From assembly GCA_035713725.1 (NCBI GenBank), contig DASTMZ010000082.1, positions 1 to 29,944 on the forward strand: a stretch of DNA of 29,944 bases, read 5' to 3'. A program made the position numbers and the translations under genes. Below the pieces are notes generated by a model, which was not told the origin of the DNA, searched no databases, and worked only from the letters and a program-made list of their open reading frames with translations. Positions 1 to 6,605 of this stretch are shown one piece after another (within the stretch, counting starts at the first letter, position 1; every line of letters begins with the position of its first letter). The stretch comes from DASQPR01 sp035713725. GTDB lineage: Bacteria > Actinomycetota > Actinomycetes > Mycobacteriales > Micromonosporaceae.

Positions 1-175
1 ATATCCGGTATTAGCCCCCGTTTCCGAGGGTTATCCCAAAGCCAGAGGCAGGTTACTCACGTGTTACTCACCCGTTCGCCGCTCGAGCACCCCCGAAGGG
101 GCCTTTCCGCACGACTTGCATGTGTTAAGCACGCCGCCAGCGTTCGTCCTGAGCCAGGATCAAACTCTCCAACAA
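1..175 (-). rRNA. rrs: 16S ribosomal RNA, 5' end only (partial)
   Basis: Read on the minus strand, the sequence carries the universal 16S 5' signature (AGAGTTTGATCCTGGCTCAG) followed by GACGAACGCTGGCGGCG and the ATGCAAGTCG block used as a bacterial primer site. Only about the first 175 nt are present; the gene runs leftward out of the window. The mature 5' end is placed near 175 by analogy with other 16S genes and is uncertain by a few bases. Helix-6-type sequence (CCCCTTCGGGGG) and the GTGAGTAACACGTG region follow as expected. The sequence is actinobacterial in style but too short for me to place a genus. Confidence 0.97.
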
Positions 176-203
176 AAATCTGAAAAATTCGCCCCGGCAA
201 AAT

Positions 204-259
204 GCGGCCCACAAACGGGGCCGCTGCCAAAGGAACCCCGCCACAGCCGAAAGCTGTGG
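204..259 (-). other. two consecutive stem-loops in the pre-16S leader
   Basis: Two perfect 7-bp hairpins lie just upstream of the 16S 5' end: GCGGCCC/GGGCCGC (204-210 with 218-224) and CCACAGC/GCTGTGG (241-247 with 253-259). Such leader helices usually take part in pre-rRNA folding and RNase III processing. The role here is inferred from position. Confidence 0.5.
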
Positions 260-311
260 CACAGGGGCATAACTACCAATCAAAAATTGGCACTGGCATC
301 ACAAAAACACC

Positions 312-334
312 CTGTTGAGTTCTCAAAGAACAAC
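312..334 (-). promoter_or_regulatory. conserved rRNA leader element (boxA-like / processing region)
   Basis: On the minus strand this reads GTTCTTTGAGAACTCAACAG, very like the TTTGAGAACTCAA element found upstream of actinobacterial 16S genes and associated with antitermination and processing. TTGAGAACTCAA is itself an inverted repeat. It sits between the proximal promoter and the 16S gene, as expected for an rrn leader. Confidence 0.6.
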
Positions 335-384
335 CACACACGACACTGTCCCCACAACTGGGGCGGCACCGAGGCAACCACACT

Positions 385-413
385 AACTTACCCGACTGGG
401 AAGATCGAGTCAA
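385..413 (-). promoter_or_regulatory. proximal rRNA promoter candidate
   Basis: On the minus strand TTGACT (408-413) and TAAGTT (385-390) are separated by exactly 17 bp. The promoter points at the 16S gene, about 210 bp upstream of its 5' end. This is the best sigma-70-type match in the window and is placed correctly for an rrn promoter. Confidence 0.7.
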
Positions 414-419
414 CAACGC

Positions 420-434
420 GTTCACAGTGTGAAC
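420..434. promoter_or_regulatory. 15-bp dyad upstream of the proximal rRNA promoter
   Basis: GTTCACA-G-TGTGAAC is a perfect inverted repeat with one central base, starting 7 bp upstream of the TTGACT -35 element. Its position would suit an activator or repressor site. No protein can be named from the sequence. Confidence 0.35.
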
Positions 435-574
435 ATGTCAGTTGTCCCGACACTTCCGGCGCGCGCATCCGAACGTGACCGCGAAGCGGTCCGATCGTCT
501 GAGCCCGGGGAACCGCCGAGACCGGCCGACTCGAGCAGTGGCTCAAGCCCGCCCGGCTCCTCGCCGGCCTGATT

Positions 575-603
575 ACTCTACCCGATAAGTGTCCGGCAAC
601 CAA
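575..603 (-). promoter_or_regulatory. distal rRNA promoter candidate
   Basis: On the minus strand TTGGTT (598-603) and TAGAGT (575-580) are separated by 17 bp and point towards the 16S gene. Multiple tandem promoters are normal for actinobacterial rrn operons. The -35 match is weaker than that of the proximal candidate. Confidence 0.45.
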
Positions 604-823
604 ACCGAAGTTGGGCCCAATCGCGGAACCGCATGTCACGGCGTTTTCGCCGGCGTGTCGCGGAAGTCTTTCGACGTACCGCGCCCAGGTCGCACAGGCG
701 AGCCGCCACCTCGCCACGAATGATCACTATCGCTTGACGATCAGGAGGTCGAACCGCTATGCCCGCACCGCGGAGTGAAGCAAGGGCGTACCCATCGAGC
801 CATCGTCGACGAATTGGGGTTCA
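604..823. other. gene-free spacer upstream of the rRNA operon
   Basis: No credible full gene is seen. The stretch holds a possible rightward promoter (TTGACG at 734-739, 17 bp, then a weak CTATGC at 757-762) that could serve the small membrane protein at 824. A short ORF at 759-908 behind an AGGAGG is discussed under findings. Confidence 0.5.
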
Positions 824-1039
824 ATGCAAGTCATGCGGTGGTACGCCCAGGACGCGCTGCTCGGCATGCTCGCGCCAATCTGGCAGCTCGCCATCACCGC
901 GTGCCTGATCGTGGTCACCCTGATCGCGGCGCACAAACTCTTCATGCGAGGACCGTCGCGCATGTCCCGCGGCATCTTGATGGCCGGCACCGCCGTCGTC
1001 GGCGTGATCGTCGTCGGGGTGCTGTTCAGCATGGCCTGA
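824..1039 (+). CDS. small two-pass membrane protein, unknown function
   Basis: The product is 71 aa. Hydrophobic segments lie at about residues 10-33 (LLGMLAPIWQLAITACLIVV region) and 50-70 (ILMAGTAVVGVIVVGVLFSM), joined by a short basic linker containing KLFMRGPSR. That layout predicts a hairpin with both ends on the outer face or both on the inner face. Third positions are strongly G/C, as in neighbouring real genes, which argues against a chance ORF. ATG 824 is the first possible start after an in-frame stop at 776; ATG 833 is an alternative. No strong ribosome binding site precedes it, only a G-run. It is convergent with the nitrilase gene, 38 bp away. I do not recognise a family. Confidence 0.6.
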   Translation: MQVMRWYAQDALLGMLAPIWQLAITACLIVVTLIAAHKLFMRGPSRMSRGILMAGTAVVGVIVVGVLFSMA

Positions 1040-1077
1040 CCCCGACACGGACCGTCCCGAGCCGGCACGGCGGCTGA

Positions 1078-1875
1078 TCAGGGAAGACGTCGGTTCGCGA
1101 GGCTCGGCACCTGGGTACGAATCGTGGCCACCCGACCGGGATCGATGTCGGCGACCGTCACACCGACAACGTCGGCGGCTTGTGCCAGCACCGTGCCCCA
1201 CGGGTCGACGACCATGCTGCGGCCGTAGCACGTGCGGTGCGGCTCGTGATCGCCGATCTGACCGGCGGCCAGCACGTAGCACTGGTTCTCGATGGCTCGC
1301 GCGCGGAGCAGCACCTCCCAGTGGTCGCGACCGGTGTGTGCCATAAAGGCGGCTGGCACGACCATCACCGTCGACTCGTGTTCGACGGCCAGCTTCCGGT
1401 AGAGCTCCGGGAAGCGCAGGTCGTAGCAGATCGAAAGGCCAACCCGTACCCCTTCGATGTCGAGCGCAACCACCGCGGACCCGGCCGCGATCCGATCCGA
1501 CTCCCGCATCGAGACGCGGCCCGGGATCTCGACATCGAACAGGTGGATCTTCCGGTACGACGCCGCCAGCCGGCCGGAACGATCGAAGACCAATGACGTG
1601 TTGTACGTTCGCCCATCCGGCCCGGCCTCGTGGAACGAGCCGGCGTGCACCCAGATGCCGAGTTCGCGCGCGGCTTCGGCGAAGATCGTGCCTAACTCGC
1701 CGTCCGGCGGCTCGCCAGCCGGCTCGCCCGCCGACCGCCCGAGATAGTCGACGTATTCCGGCAGCATCGCGAGATCCGCGCCGGCGTCGGCGGCACGGCC
1801 GAGAAGGTCGCGAGCGACCTTGAGATTGGCGTCTCGGTCGTCACGGGAGTTCAGCTGACACATCGCCACGCGCAT
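1078..1875 (-). CDS. carbon-nitrogen hydrolase (nitrilase superfamily, Nit1/omega-amidase-like)
   Basis: The 265-aa product is a cytosolic amidohydrolase that should cleave a C-N bond in a small amide. The superfamily triad is in place: Glu40 in MLPEYVDYL, Lys109 in YRKIHLFD and Cys150 in SICYDLRFPELYR. YRKIHLFD together with CYDLRFPELYR and the LRARAIENQCYVLAAGQ segment are typical of the Nit1 / deaminated-glutathione-amidase / omega-amidase branch rather than aliphatic nitrilases. The length matches that branch (260-280 aa). The ATG start gives the expected MRVAMCQLNS N-terminus, and a TAGGCT -10 box ends 6 nt upstream, so the mRNA is probably leaderless. It follows the transporter gene on the same strand with a 75-bp gap that carries its own promoter. 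A role in repairing deaminated glutathione is unlikely in an actinobacterium that uses mycothiol, so the true substrate is open. Confidence 0.9.
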   Translation of the reverse strand: MRVAMCQLNSRDDRDANLKVARDLLGRAADAGADLAMLPEYVDYLGRSAGEPAGEPPDGELGTIFAEAARELGIWVHAGSFHEAGPDGRTYNTSLVFDRSGRLAASYRKIHLFDVEIPGRVSMRESDRIAAGSAVVALDIEGVRVGLSICYDLRFPELYRKLAVEHESTVMVVPAAFMAHTGRDHWEVLLRARAIENQCYVLAAGQIGDHEPHRTCYGRSMVVDPWGTVLAQAADVVGVTVADIDPGRVATIRTQVPSLANRRLP

Positions 1876-1881
1876 GTGCCC

Positions 1882-1910
1882 AGCCTAGGAGCCGACGCCC
1901 GGGTGAACCA
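1882..1910 (-). promoter_or_regulatory. promoter of the nitrilase-family gene (leaderless)
   Basis: On the minus strand TGGTTC (1905-1910) and TAGGCT (1882-1887) are 17 bp apart. The -10 ends 6 nt before the ATG, so transcription would begin at or next to the start codon. Confidence 0.45.
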
Positions 1911-1950
1911 GACGGCCGCGGTGCCAGCGCGAGGCGACCGGGCGACCAGG

Positions 1951-2793
1951 CTAGGCCGCGACGAGTACGAGCGCCGTGGCGGCGAGCCCGAGTCCGGCAA
2001 GCTGCACCGGTCGCATGTGTTCGCGATCGATCGCGAGCGCCAACAGCACCGTGCTCACCGGATAGAGCGCCGCGATCGGCGCAACGATGCTGAGCTGTCC
2101 GCGTTCGGTGGCGAGCACGTAGAGCACGTTCGCGGTGATGTCGAAGACGCCGGCGGTCGCCGTCCACCGCCACGTCCCGCGCGGCAGCCGCAGCGATGTC
2201 TTCGTGGCCGCGGCGGCGATCAGGCCGACGCCGATGGAGCCGATACGTACACCGACCATCGGCCACACGCCGGCACTCGAGCCGGCGAGACCAAGGACCG
2301 CGAAGAAGACGCCGAACATCGCGCCGGTGGCCAGCGCCAGCCCGATCAGTCGCGGCGTCACCTTGCCGGTCCGACGGCCGCTCATGCTGACCAGCGCGAT
2401 CGCGCCGATCGCGAGCACTGCCCCGATCAACGCGGCGGCGGACGGCGTTCGCTGCGCAGCGAGCCCGACCACGAGCGGAATGAGCGCGGCCGTGACCGCG
2501 CTGATCGGTGCGAAGACCGACATGACCCCTTGCGACAGGCCGCGGTAGAGCAGCAGGATGCCGCCGAAGCCGGCCATGCCGGCCAGCGCTCCGTAGCCGA
2601 TGTCGCCCGCGGTTGGCCCATGGCCGCCGAACACCACCACGCCCGCGAAGAGCACCGGCAGTCCGAGCAGTTGCGAGACGAGCGCGACCGCGAGCGGCTG
2701 CGCGCGCTGGCTCGCCTTGCCGCCGCTGAAGTCGCCGGTGCCCCACACGACCGCGGAGAGCGCCGCGAGCAGGATCGGAAGCGTGGACACCAC
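1951..2793 (-). CDS. EamA/DMT-family transporter
   Basis: The product is about 280 aa of almost uninterrupted membrane sequence, with about ten hydrophobic helices arranged as two EamA-like halves. The first half contains LLAALSAVVWGTGDFSGGK and LYRGLSQGVMSVFAPISAVTAALIPLVVG; the second contains TAGVFDITANVLYVLATERG and SIVAPIAALYPVSTVLLALA. These are typical drug/metabolite-transporter motifs for the inner membrane. The upstream extension of the open frame is charged, Cys/Arg-rich and not membrane-like, so GTG 2793 (or GTG 2790) is chosen, giving VVSTLPILLAAL. It is divergent from the XRE-cupin regulator across a very short spacer, so that regulator probably controls it. The substrate is not predictable; exporters of this family move amino acids, purines or toxic metabolites. 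Confidence 0.85.
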   Translation of the reverse strand: MVSTLPILLAALSAVVWGTGDFSGGKASQRAQPLAVALVSQLLGLPVLFAGVVVFGGHGPTAGDIGYGALAGMAGFGGILLLYRGLSQGVMSVFAPISAVTAALIPLVVGLAAQRTPSAAALIGAVLAIGAIALVSMSGRRTGKVTPRLIGLALATGAMFGVFFAVLGLAGSSAGVWPMVGVRIGSIGVGLIAAAATKTSLRLPRGTWRWTATAGVFDITANVLYVLATERGQLSIVAPIAALYPVSTVLLALAIDREHMRPVQLAGLGLAATALVLVAA

Positions 2794-2831
2794 CCGACAG
2801 GTGTAACACAATAGTGACCGTGGAGGACAGT
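2794..2831. promoter_or_regulatory. compact divergent control region with GTGT-A-ACAC dyad
   Basis: Only 38 bp separate the two chosen starts, or 20 bp if the regulator begins at GTG 2814. The centre carries the perfect dyad GTGT-A-ACAC (2801-2809), which also supplies -10-like hexamers on both strands (TAACAC rightward, TTACAC leftward). A protein bound there would control both genes. GGAGG at 2822-2826 serves the regulator. Confidence 0.4.
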
Positions 2832-3503
2832 GTGTTGACCGACACGGCCGGCACTGGCGGACTGCTGCCGGCCGGCAGCGCCGGGCCGGCCGGGTCGAGG
2901 GTGCGCGGTGCCGGCTCCGTCGAGGCACTGACGGCCGCCGTCGCGCGCCAGGTCCGCACCCTCCGCAGCTCCCGCGGTTGGTCGCTGGACGAACTTGCCG
3001 GCCGGTCCGCGGTGAGCAAGGGAATGATCGTGCAGATCGAGGCGGCACGAACCAACCCGAGCGTGGGTACGCTGTGCCGGCTCGCCGACGCGTTCGGTGT
3101 CGCCGTGACGCGTTTGCTGGAGTCGGCCGACGAGAAACCGGTACGGATCACTGGCGGTTCGGACGCACCCGTGCTCTGGCGCGGCACGGCGGGCGGGTTC
3201 GCACGGTTGCTCGGTGGTCTCAACGAGCCCGACTTCGTCGAGCTGTGGGACTGGGTGCTCGAGCCGGGCGACCGGCACGCCGCCGACGACCACCCGGCCG
3301 GCACGCGCGAGTTAGTTCACGTGATCGCCGGCGAGCTGACGGTGGCGATCAGCGGTGCCGCACACCGGGTCCGGCTCGGCGACACGATCGACTTCGCCGC
3401 CGACGCGCCGCACGAATACCGCAACGACGGCGACCGCACCGCGCGCCTGGTGATGGTCGTGGTGACGCCGCCCGGCGAGGTGGATCGTCGGCGCCAGCGC
3501 TAG
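2832..3503 (+). CDS. XRE-family regulator with C-terminal cupin domain
   Basis: A DNA-binding regulator whose cupin domain probably senses a small ligand. An XRE helix-turn-helix covers roughly residues 35-90 (VRTLRSSRGWSLDELAGRSA, then VSKGMIVQIEAARTNPSVGT with the usual IE-x4-NPS block). A small-barrel cupin follows at about 130-215 (VLEPGDRHAADDHPAGTREL, VIAGELTVAI, LGDTIDFAADAPHEYRN). Starts at GTG 2814 and GTG 2832 are both open; 2832 is chosen because GGAGG lies 5 nt upstream of it. The first 30 or so residues are low-complexity Gly/Ala/Thr. It is divergent from the DMT transporter, which is the obvious target, and autoregulation is likely. Its stop overlaps that of the convergent acetyltransferase in the tetranucleotide CTAG. 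Confidence 0.88.
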   Translation: MLTDTAGTGGLLPAGSAGPAGSRVRGAGSVEALTAAVARQVRTLRSSRGWSLDELAGRSAVSKGMIVQIEAARTNPSVGTLCRLADAFGVAVTRLLESADEKPVRITGGSDAPVLWRGTAGGFARLLGGLNEPDFVELWDWVLEPGDRHAADDHPAGTRELVHVIAGELTVAISGAAHRVRLGDTIDFAADAPHEYRNDGDRTARLVMVVVTPPGEVDRRRQR

Positions 3504-4126
3504 TGATCACCTACGGCGTGACTGACGAGCAGTGCCTCCTCGGCCACCGGAAGGAAGCCGGCCGCGAGGAACGCCCGGATGCTTGCCACGTTGCCGACGC
3601 CGATCTGCGCCCACAGTGGTGCGCCATCTGGAACGAGGTGCGCGGCCGCCGTGGCCATCGCACGGCCCAGACCCTTACCGCGGTATGCCGGCGCGACCTC
3701 CAGCCCGAGCTCCCACCGGCCGGCGAGCCCTCGGCCGATGACGAGTACGCCACCCTCGCACGTGTAGACGGTGATGTCGTCGCGGTACCGCCCGGCACGG
3801 CGTACCCGTGGATGTTCGGGATCGTGCACCGCGGACAGCGCCAACGCGGGCGACCCTGACCTCGGCGGCGAGACGAACAACATGTCGATGTTGTTGACCC
3901 GGCGTTCGGTCCTGGCCTCGAGCGCACCCAGGAACGGCGGGTTGAACGCGGCACCCGGATCACCGGGTGGCAGATGCTCGGCAAGCCAATCGGGTGGGAC
4001 ATCGGCGGCCACGATCACGTGCGCGGTGGTCGCGATCACGGCGGCATCGCGTGCGCTTGGCTGCGCCACGTGCGTAACGCTCATGTCGGTCGGCGGAAAG
4101 TCGCCGCGCGCGATGCCGTCGAGCAA
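3500..4126 (-). CDS. GNAT family N-acetyltransferase
   Basis: The product is 208 aa. The C-terminal half has the GNAT acetyl-CoA core: LEVAPAYRGKGLGRAMATAA (motif A, R-G-K-G-L-G) followed by IGVGNVASIRAFLAAGFLPV (motif B). The N-terminal half (LLDGIARGDFPPTD..., then TTAHVIVAADVPPDWLAEHL) resembles the extra N-terminal region of uncharacterised actinobacterial GNATs; I recall that resemblance and have not computed it. TTG 4126 is the only usual start codon upstream of ATG 4084, and an in-frame stop lies just inside the 3' end of clpX. It follows clpX on the same strand after 56 bp, so it is probably read through from clpX. Its target is unknown. Confidence 0.82.
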   Translation of the reverse strand: MLDGIARGDFPPTDMSVTHVAQPSARDAAVIATTAHVIVAADVPPDWLAEHLPPGDPGAAFNPPFLGALEARTERRVNNIDMLFVSPPRSGSPALALSAVHDPEHPRVRRAGRYRDDITVYTCEGGVLVIGRGLAGRWELGLEVAPAYRGKGLGRAMATAAAHLVPDGAPLWAQIGVGNVASIRAFLAAGFLPVAEEALLVSHAVGDH

Positions 4127-4182
4127 TGTGGCGAGATCGGTGAGTGGAGCGGGCGTGCTGGTGTCCCGCCCCTGCGTCGGCG

Positions 4183-5472
4183 TCAGGCCGACTTCTCCTC
4201 ACGCTCACGGCGAGCGCGGCGCCCGGTGAACTCGCGCGGCACGATCGTCGGGTAGACGTTGTCGAGCACCACTTCGCGGGTGATCTCGACACGTGCGGCG
4301 TCCGGGTTGCTCGGCACCTCGTACATCACCGAGAGCAGCACCTCTTCGAGGATCGCGCGCAACCCGCGGGCACCGGTGCCGCGCAGGTTTGCCTGGTCCG
4401 CGATGGCCTCCAGCGCCTCGGGCGTGAACTCCAGCTCGACGCCGTCGAGCTCGAAGAGTCGCTGATATTGCCGTACGAGCGCGTTGCGCGGCTCGGTCAG
4501 GATGCTGACCAGCGCGTCGCGGTCGAGGCTCCGCACGCTGGTGATGACCGGCAGGCGGCCGATGAACTCCGGGATCAGGCCGAACTTGAGCAGATCCTCC
4601 GGCATCACCTGGGCGAACGTGTCGTCAACGGTGCGGTCGCCGATCGAGCGGAGGTTGGCGCCGAACCCGATGCCGCTCTTGCCAACGCGCTGCTCGATGA
4701 TCCGTTCCAGACCGGCGAACGCGCCGCCCACGATGAACAGCACGTTCGTCGTGTCGATCTGGATGAACTCCTGGTGCGGGTGCTTGCGCCCGCCCTGCGG
4801 GGGCACGTTTGCCACGGTGCCCTCGAGGATCTTCAACAGCGCCTGCTGCACTCCCTCGCCGGAGACGTCACGGGTGATCGACGGGTTCTCCGACTTGCGC
4901 GCGATCTTGTCGACCTCGTCGATGTAGATGATCCCCGTCTCGGCGCGCTTGATGTCGTAGTCGGCCGCCTGGATCAGCTTCAGCAGGATGTTCTCGACGT
5001 CCTCGCCGACATATCCCGCCTCGGTCAACGCGGTGGCGTCGGCGATCGCGAACGGTACGTTCAACATCCGCGCGAGCGTCTGGGCGAGGTGGGTCTTCCC
5101 GCAGCCGGTCGGCCCGATCAGCATGATGTTCGACTTGGCGAGCTCGACGCCGTTGTCGCCGCCGGAGCCAGCGGCCTCCGCCTGGATGCGCTTGTAGTGG
5201 TTGTAGACGGCCACCGACAGGGCCTTCTTCGCCTGGTCCTGGCCGACCACGTAGGAGTCGAGGAACTCGCAGATCTCCATCGGCTTCGGAAGGTCGTCGA
5301 ACTTGACCTCGGTCGACTCGGCGAGCTCTTCCTCGATGATTTCGTTGCAGAGGTCGATGCACTCGTCGCAGATGTAGACACCGGGGCCAGCGATCAGTTT
5401 CTTGACCTGCTTCTGCGATTTGCCGCAGAAGGAGCACTTCAACAGGTCGCCGCCGTCGCCGATCCGTGCCAC
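4183..5472 (-). CDS. clpX: ATP-dependent Clp protease ATP-binding subunit ClpX
   Basis: ClpX is the hexameric AAA+ unfoldase that selects substrates and feeds them to ClpP in the cytosol. The 429-aa product has the N-terminal zinc-binding domain (Cys13, Cys16, Cys35, Cys38), Walker A GPTGCGKT at 120-127, the GYVGED pore loop at 153-158 and Walker B IIYIDE at 181-186. The IGF tripeptide that docks on ClpP is present (SGIGFGAN), as is sensor-2 GARGLR. The open frame continues upstream, but GTG 5472 is preceded by GGGAG at proper spacing and gives the family-standard N-terminus MARIGDGGDLLKC. The length matches other actinobacterial ClpX (about 425-430 aa). It lies downstream of clpP2 but behind a strong hairpin, so it should have its own promoter. 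Confidence 0.98.
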   Translation of the reverse strand: MARIGDGGDLLKCSFCGKSQKQVKKLIAGPGVYICDECIDLCNEIIEEELAESTEVKFDDLPKPMEICEFLDSYVVGQDQAKKALSVAVYNHYKRIQAEAAGSGGDNGVELAKSNIMLIGPTGCGKTHLAQTLARMLNVPFAIADATALTEAGYVGEDVENILLKLIQAADYDIKRAETGIIYIDEVDKIARKSENPSITRDVSGEGVQQALLKILEGTVANVPPQGGRKHPHQEFIQIDTTNVLFIVGGAFAGLERIIEQRVGKSGIGFGANLRSIGDRTVDDTFAQVMPEDLLKFGLIPEFIGRLPVITSVRSLDRDALVSILTEPRNALVRQYQRLFELDGVELEFTPEALEAIADQANLRGTGARGLRAILEEVLLSVMYEVPSNPDAARVEITREVVLDNVYPTIVPREFTGRRARREREEKSA

Positions 5473-5606
5473 TTGTTCTCCCTGCGCATGCGTGTGCCGT
5501 GTGGCCGATCCGGTCGGCGGCGCTTGGGCGTCGCCGTGCGAGCGGCCGTCATTGGAATATCTGCTGTCGGTGCGTCGCCGGTGGTGACCGCCGCACGATT
5601 GACGGT

Positions 5607-5644
5607 ACCCGGTCGGGCAGCGGAAGTGTCGACCCCGACCGGGT
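5607..5644 (-). promoter_or_regulatory. inverted repeat in the clpX leader or promoter
   Basis: The arms ACCCGGTCGGG (5607-5617) and CCCGACCGGGT (5634-5644) are a perfect 11-bp inverted repeat with a 16-nt spacer, centred about 150 bp upstream of the clpX start. It could be an operator (half-sites about 27 bp apart) or an RNA stem-loop in the leader. Confidence 0.45.
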
Positions 5645-5785
5645 GTCGCGTCGGCCATTTCCGCGATCTCACGGTTTGCGTCCGATATATCCGTCTAGCC
5701 GTAGTACGGGCAGCTGCGTCGCGGTGGTGCCTGGCGACCTCGGCCGCCGTGGCCTTCGTCTCAATGATCGCATCGTGCGCGACAA

Positions 5786-5824
5786 CGCCCCCGCTCCGCG
5801 AAGGTGCTTTGCGGAACAGGGGCG
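5786..5824 (-). terminator. stem-loop terminator downstream of clpP1-clpP2
   Basis: In leftward RNA the arms 5824-5811 and 5799-5786 form 14 consecutive pairs, including two G-U pairs, around an 11-nt loop. The hairpin lies about 105 nt past the clpP2 stop. There is no U-run, which is usual for actinobacterial terminators. It would separate clpP1P2 from clpX. Confidence 0.55.
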
Positions 5825-5885
5825 TGGTCACGTGCTCGGTCAGATCGTCGTCGTGGCGGCTCTGCCGACCGCTCTCCGGGTCCCA

Positions 5886-5947
5886 TCGTCCGGGTCAGCC
5901 GACGGCCTTCCCAGTCACGGTCGTCCGGGTCAGCCGACGGCCTTCCC
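5886..5947. repeat. 27-bp direct repeat covering the clpP2 stop codon
   Basis: The 27 bases at 5886-5912 recur identically at 5921-5947 with a 35-bp period. The second copy contains the last codons and stop of clpP2 (GKAVG, TGA); the first is an untranslated duplicate just downstream. Confidence 0.85.
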
Positions 5948-6592
5948 GGTCGCGAGCAGACTCTTCTTCCGGCTGGCGATCACGTCGTCGACCAGGCCGT
6001 AGTCCTTCGCCTCGTCGGCGGTCAGGATCTTGTCGCGGTCAATGTCCTTGCGGACCTGCTCAACCGTACGGTGGCTGTGCTCGGCCAGCATCTCCTCCAG
6101 CTGGCTGCGCATCCGCAGGATCTCGCGCGCCTGGATCTCGATGTCGGAACTCTGGCCGTAGCCGCCCTCGGTCGCCGGCTGGTGGATGATGATGCGCGAA
6201 TTTGGCAGCGCCATGCGCCGGCCGGGCGTACCGGCCGCGAGCAACACCGCTGCGGCGCTCGCCGCCTGGCCGAGGCAGACCGTTCGTACGTCCGGATGGA
6301 TGTACTGCATGGTGTCGTAGATCGCGGTCATAGCGGTGAACGAGCCACCCGGCGAGTTGATGTACATGATGATCTCGCGCTCCGGGTCAGTTGACTCGAG
6401 CGTGAGTAGCTGGGCCATCACGTCGTTCGCGACGGTGTCGTCGATCGGCATGCCGAGGAAGATGATCCGCTCTTCGAACAGCTTCGAATACGGATTCATC
6501 TCGCGGAGGCCATAGGACGTCCGCTCGGTGATGTTCGGCAGGAAGTAGCGATTGGTCACCGGCGCGAACCGCGGCTGGTAAAGATCCGTCAC
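5930..6592 (-). CDS. clpP2: ATP-dependent Clp protease proteolytic subunit ClpP2
   Basis: This serine peptidase forms one heptameric ring of the ClpP1P2 barrel; in mycobacteria ClpP2 is the ring that docks ClpX. The 220-aa product has catalytic Ser112 (GQAASAAAVLLAAG), His137 (SRIIIHQPA) and Asp187 (DIDRDKILTADEA). GTG 6592 is chosen because a GGGGG run lies 8 nt upstream; the open frame extends further but without a family match. It starts 13 bp after the clpP1 stop, so the two are co-transcribed, as is general in Actinobacteria. The long N-terminal stretch before NPYSKLFEERIIFLG (about 32 aa) may include a propeptide. The last codons are duplicated downstream. Confidence 0.97.
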   Translation of the reverse strand: MTDLYQPRFAPVTNRYFLPNITERTSYGLREMNPYSKLFEERIIFLGMPIDDTVANDVMAQLLTLESTDPEREIIMYINSPGGSFTAMTAIYDTMQYIHPDVRTVCLGQAASAAAVLLAAGTPGRRMALPNSRIIIHQPATEGGYGQSSDIEIQAREILRMRSQLEEMLAEHSHRTVEQVRKDIDRDKILTADEAKDYGLVDDVIASRKKSLLATGKAVG

Positions 6593-6605
6593 GTCACAGT
6601 CCCCC

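Larger units (their letters stand above)
5473..5929. other. clpP2-clpX intergenic region (457 bp)
   Basis: No credible gene is seen on either strand. Read leftward it contains a partial copy of the clpP2 3' end (5886-5912), a 14-bp hairpin (5786-5824), and then a long leader for clpX with an 11-bp inverted repeat (5607-5644). Several AT-richer hexamers could be the clpX -10 (TATATC near 5690, TACCGT overlapping the inverted repeat), but none has a good -35 partner, so I do not assign a promoter. Confidence 0.6.

Noticed and set aside
821..1282. Long minus-strand frame (153 codons) across the small membrane gene and the nitrilase
   Set aside because: Arg/Ser/His-rich composition typical of an out-of-frame reading of GC-rich DNA; it overlaps the catalytic C-terminal half of a clear nitrilase gene.
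1841..3304. 487-codon minus-strand frame opposite the XRE-cupin gene and the transporter
   Set aside because: It has no recognisable domain and is Arg/Ala-rich; the XRE-cupin and DMT readings have family motifs.
4144..6189. 681-codon plus-strand frame opposite clpX and clpP2
   Set aside because: Mirror frame of highly conserved clpX; its content is leucine/valine/aspartate repeats without domains.
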